DNA of 42,762 bases, from the NCBI GenBank assembly GCA_050732995.1, contig JBOHSA010000091.1, positions 1-42,762 of the forward strand. Direction: 5' to 3'. A program made the translations under genes and the position numbers. Positions 34,546-42,376 of this stretch are shown here, piece by piece. Each line of letters begins with the position of its first letter. Positions within the stretch are counted from its first letter, which is position 1. The notes below the pieces were generated by a model. That model worked only from the letters and a program-made list of their open reading frames with translations. It searched no databases and was not told the origin of the DNA. The DNA is from JBOHSA01 sp050732995 (lineage in GTDB: Bacteria; Gemmatimonadota; Gemmatimonadetes; Gemmatimonadales; GWC2-71-9).

Positions 34546-35949
34546 TTAGTGCACTCCGCCCATGAGCTTCCGAATCAGCCTGATCAACAAGAAGAGGATC
34601 ACCGCCGCGCCGATCGTGGCCGCCGCGAGCGCTCCGAACAAGGTGGTCAGGGGGACGGTGGCGGACAATCCGGCGATCCAGCCCGCCACTTTGTTCCCCA
34701 CGGCGATGGAGAGGAACCAGACGCCCATCATCATCCCCACGACCCGCACCGGCGCCAGCTTCGTGACCGCGCTGTTGCCGACCGGGCTCAGGCACAGCTC
34801 GCCCACCACCTGGAGGAAGTAGGCGCCGACCAGCCACAGGGAGCTCACCAGCACGCCGGCGTTACTCTGGGCCTTCGCCGCCGCCGGGAGAAGGAGGAGG
34901 AACGACAGCCCCACAAACAGCAGTCCGAACGTGAATTTCGCCGGCGTCGAGGGCTCGCGGGGTCCGAGTCGCACCCAGAGCCAGGCGAATACGCCCGAGA
35001 GCAGGATTACGAAGAGCGGCTGGATGGCGACGAACCAGCTGGACGGGATCGTCCAGCCGAGCACCGTCCGGTCCGCGTGCCGGTCGACGAACAGGTTGAG
35101 CGTCGAGGCCGCCTGCTCGTAGGCAGCCCAGAAGAGCGCGGCGAATACGAAGAACACGAAGACCGCGGCCATGCGTCCCCATTCGACCGGCCCGAAGCCG
35201 AGAAAGCCGCGCGCGTGGGCGGCGTCGCGCCCGCTCCCCCCCGCCCCCGCCCCACCCCCCCCTCCGGACAGCGCGGCCGCGCGCGCGCGACTGGCGACAC
35301 GCTCCATCGCGGGCCGCAGGCGATCGCGGCCGGCTACGTACTGGATCAGCCCGAGCGTCATGCCGACCCCGGCGCAGGCGAAGCCCAGGTGCCAGTCCAC
35401 CTTCTGCGCGAGCGCGCCGGCCAGGAGCGGCCCGATGAACGCGCCGAGGTTGATTCCCATGTAGAACAGGGAGAACCCGGCATCCCGGCGCGCGTCCTGC
35501 TCCTCGTACAGGGCCCCCACCATCGTCGTGGCGTTCGGCTTGAGGAGGCCCGTGCCGATCACGATGAGCGCGAGCCCGGTGTAAAAGAAGGGCAGCGCCC
35601 GGAACGCGAGAGTGAAGTGCCCCAACGCGATGATGATTCCGCCGTACAGCACGCTCCGGTACGCCCCGAGCAGCCGATCGGCCACGAGACCGCCGAGGAT
35701 GGGGGTGAGCCACACGCTCCCGGTATATGTGCCATAGATGGAGCCGGCCCGGGGCACGTCGAACCCCAGCCCGCCCGCCGCCACAGGCGTGGTCATGTAG
35801 AGGATCAGGAACGCTCGCATCCCGTAATAGCTGAACCGCTCCCACATCTCCGTGAAGAACAGCGTGGAGAGTCCGGCGGGATGGCCGAACCACCCGGCGC
35901 GGGGGGGAGGGCTGGGGCGGGGAGAGGACGGCGGAGCCGGAGAGCTCAG
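34546..35949 (-). CDS. POT/PTR2-family proton-coupled peptide transporter
   Basis: This is a 12-14 helix MFS transporter of di/tripeptides, about 467 residues. The POT signature FTEMWERFSYYGMRA (the ExxERFxYYG proton motif) is near the N-terminus. GTGLLKPNATTMVG and FSLFYMGINLGAFIGPLLAG follow, with a C-terminal ELCLSPVGNSAVTKLAP. The only upstream ATG (36024) would overlap the RemA-like gene by 79 bp and adds shadow sequence. A CTG at 35949 overlaps that gene's stop (CTGA) and gives a natural coupled start. The next ATG (35847) would cut into the signature. The central loop contains GGGGGAGAGGSG from a G-rich tract. It is next to the peptide ABC importer. Confidence 0.88.
   Translation of the reverse strand: MSSPAPPSSPRPSPPPRAGWFGHPAGLSTLFFTEMWERFSYYGMRAFLILYMTTPVAAGGLGFDVPRAGSIYGTYTGSVWLTPILGGLVADRLLGAYRSVLYGGIIIALGHFTLAFRALPFFYTGLALIVIGTGLLKPNATTMVGALYEEQDARRDAGFSLFYMGINLGAFIGPLLAGALAQKVDWHLGFACAGVGMTLGLIQYVAGRDRLRPAMERVASRARAAALSGGGGGAGAGGSGRDAAHARGFLGFGPVEWGRMAAVFVFFVFAALFWAAYEQAASTLNLFVDRHADRTVLGWTIPSSWFVAIQPLFVILLSGVFAWLWVRLGPREPSTPAKFTFGLLFVGLSFLLLLPAAAKAQSNAGVLVSSLWLVGAYFLQVVGELCLSPVGNSAVTKLAPVRVVGMMMGVWFLSIAVGNKVAGWIAGLSATVPLTTLFGALAAATIGAAVILFLLIRLIRKLMGGVH
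35236..35262. repeat. C-rich tract inside the POT gene
   Basis: The plus strand reads C7-G-C5-G-C4-A-C8. The coding strand is G-rich and read as GGGGGAGAGG in the cytoplasmic loop between the two MFS halves, a place that tolerates insertion. Confidence 0.75.
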
Positions 35950-36341
35950 TCGAACAGCTCGTTCTGGCCGGCCGGCTCGGGCGCCGGGACGGGGCGGAGC
36001 AGATCGCCCAGGCGGTGCTCCCATTTCTCGACGTCGAAATGGTGCTCGTGGAGCAGCGCGCGGCGCAACACGGGCGAGAACTCGTGGAACGCCTCGAGCA
36101 GCTCGCTCGTCGCCTCCCGCAACGCCTGCAGCTGGTAGCCGTCGTCGCTGGCGCCCATGTCCTGGAGAATGCTCTGCTCCGTGCGCGACGCGATGATCGG
36201 ATCGCCGCGCCCCTCGACGAACACGCTGGTGCGCCGGCCCGGGCCGCGCTCGTCCTCGATCGGCATCAACCCCACGATGGCGTCGGACCGCCAGTACTTC
36301 CCGTAACCCAGAAACACCATGCGGTCGCGCTTGATTTCCAT
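35946..36341 (-). CDS. RemA/DUF370-like small protein with C-terminal extension
   Basis: The N-terminal 65 residues of this 131-residue protein recall the DUF370/RemA fold: a strand-turn start RMVFLGYGKYWRSDAIVGLMPI, then GRRTSVFVEGRGDPIIASRTEQSIL. Both parts align in order with the FGNYVxxDRVIAIV...GRRTRSVIVxDSGHVILS pattern of RemA. RemA proteins are DNA-binding regulators of matrix genes, but this similarity is by eye. The rest is helical and acidic and ends NELFD. It lies 20 bp after the coiled-coil gene, and its stop overlaps the probable POT start. The function is not established. Confidence 0.5.
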   Translation of the reverse strand: MEIKRDRMVFLGYGKYWRSDAIVGLMPIEDERGPGRRTSVFVEGRGDPIIASRTEQSILQDMGASDDGYQLQALREATSELLEAFHEFSPVLRRALLHEHHFDVEKWEHRLGDLLRPVPAPEPAGQNELFD

Positions 36342-36361
36342 GGCCGGCCTCCGCCTGCGGG

Positions 36362-36931
36362 CTACTGCTTCCGCATCCGCTTCTTCAGGTCTTCCAGCTG
36401 CTGCTCGGCCGCCGCTTCGCGCGCCGCGCGGTCCATCTCGGACTTGAGCAGCTCGTCCTGCAGGTCCACACCGGGACGGGCGCCGCCCGCCGCCTGCAGG
36501 TCACGCCACGCTTGCTCGGTGCTGCGGTCCGCCTCCCTGGCGGGCCGGTCGCGCTCCGCCGAGCGCAGCTGCGCCTGCATCTCCCCCAAGTCGCGCTCGG
36601 CCAGGGCCAGCTCGTCGCGCTGGGCGGCGACCTTGCGCTCAAGCATCGCCAGGCGCTCCCGATGCTTCACGGCGAAGCGCTCGGCCACCGCCACCGTTTC
36701 CTGATCCTGGATCTCGGCCGCGAGCCGGCCCCGGCGCTCCGCGTCGGCGAGTCGCAGGCGCTCGACGGCAAGCTCGGCGTCGGTGCGGCCCACCGCCCCC
36801 CGCAACTCCTGCACCGCCACTTTGGCCTCGACCACGGCCTCGCGCATCTGGCGGGCCAGGTCGCGCAGGTCGCCCGGGGGCGTCGCCGCGTCGAGGGCGG
36901 CCCGTAACGCGTCCCGCAACCGCTCGAACAC
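36362..36931 (-). CDS. Coiled-coil protein of unknown function
   Basis: From GTG 36931 this is 189 residues, almost entirely alpha-helical heptad sequence rich in Ala, Arg, Glu and Leu (RQMREAVVEAKVAVQELRGAV, LAMLERKVAAQRDELALAERDLGEMQAQLRS). It ends in a basic LEDLKKRMRKQ. No catalytic motif is present. A longer open frame extends upstream to 37114, but that overlaps the zinc-ribbon gene completely and is its shadow. It lies 8 bp after the FmdB-type gene and before the RemA-like gene, so it belongs to the same operon. A scaffold or phage-shock-like role is conceivable but unsupported. Confidence 0.65.
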   Translation of the reverse strand: MFERLRDALRAALDAATPPGDLRDLARQMREAVVEAKVAVQELRGAVGRTDAELAVERLRLADAERRGRLAAEIQDQETVAVAERFAVKHRERLAMLERKVAAQRDELALAERDLGEMQAQLRSAERDRPAREADRSTEQAWRDLQAAGGARPGVDLQDELLKSEMDRAAREAAAEQQLEDLKKRMRKQ

Positions 36932-36939
36932 CGCGGCGC

Positions 36940-37104
36940 CTAGCTCTTCCGGACCGTCTTGGCGAAGAACACCGAGAAGATCCGCTCCACCGTCTGCGCC
37001 CCGCACTCGGGACAGGTCGGCACACGCTTCCCGTGCTCGGACAGGAGTTCCGACTGGGTCCACTCGTGGCGGCACGCGGTGCAGCGGTACTCGTACATCG
37101 GCAT
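36940..37104 (-). CDS. FmdB-family zinc-ribbon protein
   Basis: A 54-residue protein beginning MPMYEYRCTACRHEW. The two Cys pairs CTAC and CPEC form the zinc ribbon, followed by QTVERIFS, the usual FmdB-type putative regulatory protein pattern. The reading frame is short but the match is clear. It starts on ATG 37104, only nine bases after a -10 element, so the mRNA is leaderless or nearly so. It is the first gene of the minus-strand unit leading to the POT transporter. The role of this family is not well defined. Confidence 0.85.
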   Translation of the reverse strand: MPMYEYRCTACRHEWTQSELLSEHGKRVPTCPECGAQTVERIFSVFFAKTVRKS

Positions 37105-37113
37105 GGCGAGTCA

Positions 37114-37149
37114 ACGTTATTCCGCTGCGAAACGGTGGTCAAGTTGACG
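37114..37149. promoter_or_regulatory. Back-to-back divergent promoters, leaderless genes
   Basis: Minus strand: TTGACC (37142-37137), a 17-bp spacer, TAACGT (37119-37114), then the FmdB ATG at 37104. Plus strand: TTGACG (37144-37149), with a weak -10 (AGATTG, 37167-37172) at 17 bp and the lipoprotein ATG at 37178. The two -35 boxes face away from each other and are separated by one base. Both messages would start at, or within a few bases of, the initiation codon. Confidence 0.55.
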
Positions 37150-37177
37150 CCCCGCGCGAACGGTCCAGATTGCTGGT

Positions 37178-37699
37178 ATGCGACGGCCTTCGCGCCGCGC
37201 CGGGGCGGCCCTAGTCGCCGGCCTGGCGCTGGCCTGCAACGACGGCTTGCAGCCGGTCCCGGACCCCACGGCGTGCCCAGCCAGTTTTCTCGGGATCTGC
37301 GGCACGGTCCAGTTCCAGGGCGCCATTCCGGACAGCACCGATTATGTCCTGCTCGTCGCCTACGAGCACTTTCCCCAGCGCCGAGAGGACCTGTTCACCT
37401 TCCTGCCGCTCATTCCCCCGCGCTTGCCGCTGGGAGGTTCGACGGCTTTCTACCGGCTCCGGCTCCCCGCCGGCCGCTACGAATGGGTGCTGGCGGTCTG
37501 GAAGAAGCAGGGCACGCTGAGCCCCCAGAACGCCGACAGCCTCTTGCGCGAGGCGGGCTATTACCGCGAGCCCCTGAACCCGAGCACGCCGGGCGTCGTG
37601 CTGGTGGCGGGGCCCACGGACTCGATCGATTTCGTGGTGGATTTCGCGAACATGCATCCGGTGTCGTTCTACTTCCCCTCGCGGGTCGCCAAGCCGTGA
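37178..37699 (+). CDS. Lipoprotein upstream of the TonB receptor
   Basis: This 173-residue predicted lipoprotein has an n-region RRPSRRAG, a hydrophobic stretch and the lipobox LALAC (Cys20). Two Cys follow in the mature part (CPASFLGIC). The mature domain is beta-rich, with GTVQFQGAIPDSTDYVLLVAYEHF and FYRLRLPAGRYEWVLAVW. This resembles a prealbumin- or carboxypeptidase-regulatory-like sandwich seen in surface lipoproteins. The stop overlaps the GTG start of the TonB receptor gene, suggesting that it is its partner at the outer membrane. The ligand is unknown. Confidence 0.75.
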   Translation: MRRPSRRAGAALVAGLALACNDGLQPVPDPTACPASFLGICGTVQFQGAIPDSTDYVLLVAYEHFPQRREDLFTFLPLIPPRLPLGGSTAFYRLRLPAGRYEWVLAVWKKQGTLSPQNADSLLREAGYYREPLNPSTPGVVLVAGPTDSIDFVVDFANMHPVSFYFPSRVAKP

Positions 37700-39915
37700 G
37701 ACGCCCCCTCGTGGCCTTCGTGGTCGCGGCGCTGTTCACGCGGCCGGGCTCCGCCGGGGCGCAGCAAACGGGCATCGTCTCCGGGACGGTGCGGGACTCC
37801 GGCGGCCGCGCGATTCCTGCCGCGCAGGTGACCGTCGACGGCACCTCCCTCGGGGCGGTCGCGGACCCGCGCGGCCAGTTCCGGATTCCGGGTGTGCCCG
37901 GCGGGCCGGTGACCATCATCGCCCGCGCCGTTTGTTACCACCCGCTGAGCCAGCCCGTCGAGCTCCCGGCCGGCGACTCACTCAGCCTGGACCTCGTGCT
38001 CGCTCGGGCGTGGGGACTCCATTGTGATCAAGGACAGATCAACCCGGTTGCTCTCTCGCCGGTCGTCGTCAGCGCCGCCAAACGCTCCCAGCTGCTCGAA
38101 GAGGCGGTGACCAGCGTCGCTCTCATCGACTCGACCGATCTCGACCGTCGCGCCGTCAACACCGTCGACGAGGCCGTGGACAAGGCCCCGGGGGTGCAGT
38201 TCCTCAACGGCCAGGTGAACATCCGGGGCTCGACCGGCTACGTCCAAGGACTGGGCAGCCGGGTGCTGCTGCTCGTCGACGGCGTGCCGGCGAACCAGGG
38301 TGACCGCGGCGGCATCAACTGGGACCTCGTCCCCGTGGACCAGGTCGAGCGGGTCGAGGTGGTCAAGGGCGCGGGCTCCGCGCTGTACGGCTCGGCGGCG
38401 CTGGGCGGCGTGGTGAACCTCATCACGCGGGAGCTCCCGCTCGGCTTCCACGCCCGGGTCCGCGCGACGGGCGGCGCGTACGCCGATCCCCCACACGCTG
38501 AATGGCGGTTCCGGGACCAGACGGGGCTGCACGGCGGGCTCGACATCGGCGCGAGCTACGGGAGCGAGACCCTGCGCGGGCGCGTGGCCGCGGGCGCGCG
38601 GCATTCCGACGGCTACCGCGAGCAGGACGAGCGCGACCACTGGCAAGTGGCCAGCAAAGGCGAATGGCACGCCTCTCCCATCACCCGCGTGGACCTCGCC
38701 GGTGCTTGGGCCGTGGACCGCTACCAGGTGCCGCTCCTCTGGTGCATCCGCACCGCGTGCGACGACGCCGGGCAGGAATACCAGCCCTTCAAGGTCGATG
38801 CGTCCGCTCGGGGGGCGCGCACCGATTCCCGCAAGGGGTACCTCGCGGCGACCGTGTCCCGCACGCCGTCCGAGCGGCTGGCCTGGCAGGGGCGCGGGTC
38901 CTGGATCCGCACCCATTTCACCGATTACCAGCAGGGCGACGACGACTACGCCGTGGCCAATCGCTTGGGCGCGGAGCTGCGCGTCGAGTCGCACCCCGCC
39001 GCGGAGCGGGTCGTGACGGTCGGGGCCGAAGCGGCGTTGGCGGACGTGGTGAGCAACATCTTCGGCATGCACACGCAGGGCGAGTATGCGGCCTACGGCG
39101 AGAGCGAGCGGCACGTGGGCGCCGCCCGCCTCACGGGTGGGGCGCGGATCGATTTCCTGGCGGTCGACGGCGGTGGGCTGAGCGCCGTGGTGAGCCCCCG
39201 CATCGGCGCGGTGCTGCTGGCCACGGGAGGGGGCACCTGGCGCGCCTCGGTGGGCCACGGGTTCCGCGCCCCGTCTCTGGCGGAGCGCTTCGTCAGGACG
39301 CGCGTCGAGCCGTTCGAGGTCATCCCCAACCCCGACCTGCGGCCGGAGAAGGCCTGGTCCTTCGAGCTGGGCCACACGCGCGAGCTCGCGATGGGGCTCG
39401 CCCGGGTCGACGCCGCGCTGTTCTGGACGGAGGCGCGGCAGCTGATCGAGCCGCACATCGAGCCCGCGGTGCTCCAAATCCAGTTCCGCAACGTCACGCG
39501 CGCCCGGCTGGCCGGCCTGGATCTCGCTATCACCGCCAGCCCGGGCACGCCAAAGCTCGTGACCAGCCTCGGCTACACGTTGCTCCAGGCCCGCGCCCTG
39601 GCGCACGACGGCCTGCCGGAACGCCCGCTCGCCTTCCGGCCGCACCATCTGCTCACCCTCGGTGCCGACTACACCTCGGGTCCGGTGACTGTGGGCGGGG
39701 ATTACCGCTACATGAGCCGCCTGGAACGCGTCGAGATCTTTCCGGACGACCCGCGCGTGGCCGCCAGCATCATCGACGTGCGCGCGGGCTACACCCGCGG
39801 CCCGATTACCACCCGGGTGCAGATCGCGAACGCGCTGAACTACATCCACAACCTCGTCCCGCGCACCCTGGCCCCGGTACGGACGATCTCGGTCGTGGCC
39901 ACCTGGACGTATTAG
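37696..39915 (+). CDS. TonB-dependent outer-membrane receptor with regulatory-like N-domain
   Basis: From GTG 37696 this gives 739 residues. A signal peptide (LVAFVVAALFTRPGSAGAQ) is followed by a carboxypeptidase-D-regulatory-like domain (GIVSGTVRDSGGRAIPAAQVTVDG ... GQFRIPGVPGGPVTIIARAVCYHP). The plug domain contains VNIRGSTGYVQGLGSRVLLLVDGVP and VERVEVVKGAGSALYGSAALGGVVNLITRE. A 22-strand barrel follows, ending in aromatic VVATWTY as required for outer-membrane insertion. No clear TonB box is visible. It imports a large ligand such as a siderophore, cobalamin or glycan. The linked lipoproteins may help capture it. The start overlaps the lipoprotein stop (GTGA). Confidence 0.93.
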   Translation: MRRPLVAFVVAALFTRPGSAGAQQTGIVSGTVRDSGGRAIPAAQVTVDGTSLGAVADPRGQFRIPGVPGGPVTIIARAVCYHPLSQPVELPAGDSLSLDLVLARAWGLHCDQGQINPVALSPVVVSAAKRSQLLEEAVTSVALIDSTDLDRRAVNTVDEAVDKAPGVQFLNGQVNIRGSTGYVQGLGSRVLLLVDGVPANQGDRGGINWDLVPVDQVERVEVVKGAGSALYGSAALGGVVNLITRELPLGFHARVRATGGAYADPPHAEWRFRDQTGLHGGLDIGASYGSETLRGRVAAGARHSDGYREQDERDHWQVASKGEWHASPITRVDLAGAWAVDRYQVPLLWCIRTACDDAGQEYQPFKVDASARGARTDSRKGYLAATVSRTPSERLAWQGRGSWIRTHFTDYQQGDDDYAVANRLGAELRVESHPAAERVVTVGAEAALADVVSNIFGMHTQGEYAAYGESERHVGAARLTGGARIDFLAVDGGGLSAVVSPRIGAVLLATGGGTWRASVGHGFRAPSLAERFVRTRVEPFEVIPNPDLRPEKAWSFELGHTRELAMGLARVDAALFWTEARQLIEPHIEPAVLQIQFRNVTRARLAGLDLAITASPGTPKLVTSLGYTLLQARALAHDGLPERPLAFRPHHLLTLGADYTSGPVTVGGDYRYMSRLERVEIFPDDPRVAASIIDVRAGYTRGPITTRVQIANALNYIHNLVPRTLAPVRTISVVATWTY

Positions 39916-39928
39916 ATTCCGGTCGACG

Positions 39929-40378
39929 ATGCTCCTCCACGGCCCGCTCCTGGTCCTCCTGTTCGACGCCGTCGCGCTCTCCGGGCTGGACGGCACCTGG
40001 GACCCGGCGCGCGTGTTCCGCTCCGGAGGCGCTCCATCGGCCCGGGAGATTCCGCCCGACTCCACGACCTACGGTCGAGTGACGCTCACCACGGAGCCCA
40101 GCGGATGGATCGTGGGCGTGGTCGAACGGCGGTACCGCGGGCAGCCGGAGCGCACACGCCTGCCAAGCACAGCCGCGGAAGGCCCGGGGCGCTACCTCCT
40201 GTCCTACCGGCTCCGCCTCCCGGTCTGGGCGCGGGGCGCGACGGTGGCGTGGATGGTGGGCGACACCGTGCGCATGGGGACGGCGCTCGTCCCCGACGCC
40301 GATCGCCTCGAGTTCCGGCGCGTTCGGCCGGAAGACCCCTTCCCCACGACGATCCTGGAGATCACGACCGGGCAATGA
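39929..40378 (+). CDS. Exported protein of unknown function
   Basis: This 149-residue protein has an N-terminal hydrophobic stretch MLLHGPLLVLLFDAVALS that could be a signal peptide, followed by beta-rich sequence (YGRVTLTTEPSGWIVGVVERRYRG, GRYLLSYRLRLPVWARG, TVRMGTALVPDADRLEFRRV). No family was recognised. It lies 13 bp after the TonB receptor gene and overlaps the next gene by four bases (ATGA), so it probably belongs to the same surface operon. Confidence 0.65.
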   Translation: MLLHGPLLVLLFDAVALSGLDGTWDPARVFRSGGAPSAREIPPDSTTYGRVTLTTEPSGWIVGVVERRYRGQPERTRLPSTAAEGPGRYLLSYRLRLPVWARGATVAWMVGDTVRMGTALVPDADRLEFRRVRPEDPFPTTILEITTGQ

Positions 40379-40884
40379 CCATTTCCCTCCGCAGGCACGC
40401 GGCGACGCTTCCCGCCGTTCTGGCGGTCGTCGCCTGCTCGACCGACCGACCCCGCTCTCCCGCGTGCGGGCTGGCGCTGCTCGTCAGTCCGGGCCTCATC
40501 CGCGAGCAGCTCCGCAACCCGCTCGCCGTGGTTCCCGAAGCGCCCCGGGGGTTGCCGGCCTCCCTTCCGGCGCGCGTAGCGGGAAAAGGAGAAGCCGCGA
40601 AGGGCGAGATGACCGTGGGCTACGAGCAGGGACTCCTCGTGATGGAGTTTCAGGGAGATTCCTTCCCCCGCCGGCCTGGGTACGCGCTGCTCGTGGTGGA
40701 TGACACGTCCAACCGGGCGATGGGCGTGCTGGTGTACGACACGGAGGGGCCCACCGAGCACCCGATGATCGGCAGGGTCACGGGGCCGGGGCTGACAGTT
40801 CCCCTGTATGGCGTCCGGGTCGACTGGGCCGGCGTCTCGAACCCCCGCTGTCCCATTCTGGGCGCGCCGGCCGGCGGCGGGTGA
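40375..40884 (+). CDS. Small lipoprotein of unknown function
   Basis: This 169-residue predicted lipoprotein begins MTISLRRHAATLPAVLAVVACS. The lipobox Cys is about residue 21 (VVAC). The mature part has two further Cys (ACGLAL and PRCPILG), possibly a disulfide pair, and mixed alpha-beta sequence with GYALLVVDDTSNRAMGVLVYD. The start is the ATG overlapping the stop of the previous gene. It ends at a TGA overlapped by a GTG that begins the amidotransferase pseudogene. The function is unknown. It is the last intact gene of the TonB-receptor run. Confidence 0.7.
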   Translation: MTISLRRHAATLPAVLAVVACSTDRPRSPACGLALLVSPGLIREQLRNPLAVVPEAPRGLPASLPARVAGKGEAAKGEMTVGYEQGLLVMEFQGDSFPRRPGYALLVVDDTSNRAMGVLVYDTEGPTEHPMIGRVTGPGLTVPLYGVRVDWAGVSNPRCPILGAPAGGG

Positions 40885-41245
40885 CCGCCGGCCCCCGCCC
40901 ACCCCGCTGCCCCCGACTCGTCGCGGTCAGCGCGCCGCGGCGCGCCGACGGACGGGAGGGCTCGGCGGGACGCTCTACCAGGACCTCCCGACTGAGCGAC
41001 CCGGTCAGGGGCGACACAGCGACGGGGACGAGGGTGAAAACGGGGGGAGCGGCCACGAGGTGCGGATCGAGCCGGGCTCTCGGCTGCGCCGCCTCTTGGG
41101 CGCACCGACGGTCAGGGTGAACAGCCAACACCATCAGGGAATCCGCGACCTCAAGTCCGACCCCTGGCTCTTGGCCGTGCAGTGGCACCCGGAGGAGCTG
41201 GCCGAGCGGGCCGTGTTCCGCGGGTTCGCCGAGGCTTGTGCGTGA
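40881..41245 (+). pseudogene. Class I glutamine amidotransferase (C26-like) with core deletion
   Basis: A GTG at 40881, coupled to the previous stop, begins an N-terminus typical of the gamma-glutamyl-hydrolase-like amidotransferases (PRLVAVSAPRRADGR). Near 40955-40962 the sequence jumps, with a frame change, to GGLGGTLYQDLP and HEVRIEPGSRLRRLLGAPTVRVNSQHHQGIRDL, ending in AVQWHPEELA. The section between, which should carry the nucleophilic Cys in the GVCRG motif, is missing. A second shorter piece between GIRDL and WLLAVQWHPE is also missing. The final His-Glu of the triad remains. The product cannot be active. Confidence 0.8.
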
Positions 41246-41664
41246 CCTTGCCGTTCCCCTCGGCGGCCTGGGTGGCCGCCTACGGCGCCGCTATCAACGC
41301 GAGCGAGCCCTATCGCCGGGCGTCCGCGGAGTGGACCTACGGCCCGATCGCGTTGGTCGTGAGCCCGCAACCGGAGCTCGGTCTCCGCGAGGCCGTGGGC
41401 ATCTGGCTCGATCTGGACCGGGGGATCTGCCGCGCCGCGAAGCTGGTCGGCGTCGAGGAGGCCGGGCGCGCTCCGTTCGTGCTCACGGCCGAATACGCGC
41501 GCTGGAAGGAAGTCATCCGGAAGCAGCTGGGGCCGGTTGCGGGGATCTTGCTGCGGAAAATCGCGCTGCAGGGCTCGCTGGCGATCGTGGTGCGGTTCGT
41601 ACTGTCCGCGGAAGCGTTGGTGGAAGCGGCGACGACGGTGCCGACGCGGTTTCTGGACGAATGA
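41242..41664 (+). CDS. SCP2-like sterol-carrier-domain protein
   Basis: From GTG 41242, overlapping the pseudogene stop, this gives 140 residues resembling the SCP-2 sterol-transfer fold. Early helices (AAWVAAYGAAINASEPYRRAS) are followed by beta strands (WTYGPIALVVSPQP, AVGIWLDLDRGICRAAKLV). A hydrophobic C-terminal helix pair with RKIALQGSLAIVVRFVLSAEALVEAAT then ends VPTRFLDE. The family binds lipids in a cavity. The ligand is unknown. A longer frame from 41182 is a shadow of the amidotransferase end. Confidence 0.6.
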   Translation: MTLPFPSAAWVAAYGAAINASEPYRRASAEWTYGPIALVVSPQPELGLREAVGIWLDLDRGICRAAKLVGVEEAGRAPFVLTAEYARWKEVIRKQLGPVAGILLRKIALQGSLAIVVRFVLSAEALVEAATTVPTRFLDE

Positions 41665-41668
41665 GGCC

Positions 41669-42374
41669 TTACAGGCTCCGCAGCACTTTGTCCGGCGTGA
41701 ATACCGTCGGGAAGAACACCTGGTCGCTGAGTCGGTTGAAGGCGACGCGGAGCGCGGGAAAGCGCTCGGCGGCCATGCGATAGATGGCGGCCACGCCGAA
41801 GCGCTCGGCGAGGCGGTGCTCGGACGCCTGGTGATAGCCGCGCCGCCCGAGCTCGTCGTAGTAGGGGAGATCGGGCCCGCCCCGGCGGAGGCGGCGGGCG
41901 GCGACATAGTCGGGGAACAGTCCCGCGAGCCACAGGCTGTAGTTTCCCAGATGCACGAGCAGCAGGAACCCGCGATCGCCTTCCTCGCCGCCGTCGGCCA
42001 GATCGCTGACGATGTCCACCAGATAGCGGTAGGTTTCGTCATCGTGGGGGTGGAGCCGCACATGACGGTCGTGATCGCCGAATTCGAGCAGCAGCGCCGC
42101 GAAGTAGTCGGCCAGCGCGGGGTCGCCCACACCGGCGGCCCGGAGCGCGTGGCGCACCGCCACGTAGGCGAAGAGCGCCGGTGACGGCGCTACGAGGGAG
42201 CGCACGGCCAAGAGCGCCGGCCAGAGCGCCGGCTCGTCGAGCAGGCTGTCGGGGCCGGCGTCGAGCAGGCGGCGCTCGAGCTCTCGCCGGCGCGCCCGAT
42301 CGCCGCGCGCCAGCGCGCGTATCACTAGCCGAAAGTCCGTCGCCGTCAAGCGACCGCGAACGTTGGCAAGGATC

Positions 42375-42376
<2 letters not shown>
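41669..42376 (-). CDS. Unknown helical protein
   Basis: From ATG 42376 this gives 235 residues, mainly helical: MILANVRGRLTATDFRLVIRALARGD, LWPALLAVRSLVAPSPALFAYVAVRHALRAAGV, and GDHDRHVRLHPHDDETYRYLVDIVSDL with a cluster of His and Asp residues. The C-terminal half repeats LSDQVFFPTVFTPDKVLRSL. No family was recognised. The His/Asp cluster could bind metal, but that is a guess. An open frame continues to 42565, antisense to the GAF gene, and is rejected as start. Its ATG shares two bases with the ATG of the divergent gene. Confidence 0.65.

Noticed and set aside
33187..36138. A 983-codon plus-strand frame across dppF and the POT gene
   Set aside because: It overlaps dppF in another frame and runs antisense through the POT transporter; no recognisable domain.
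40928..40950. GC-only palindrome GCGCGCCGCGGCGCGC as a regulatory site
   Set aside because: It lies in the coding part of the amidotransferase remnant (SAPRRAD), where high-GC codons produce such palindromes by chance.
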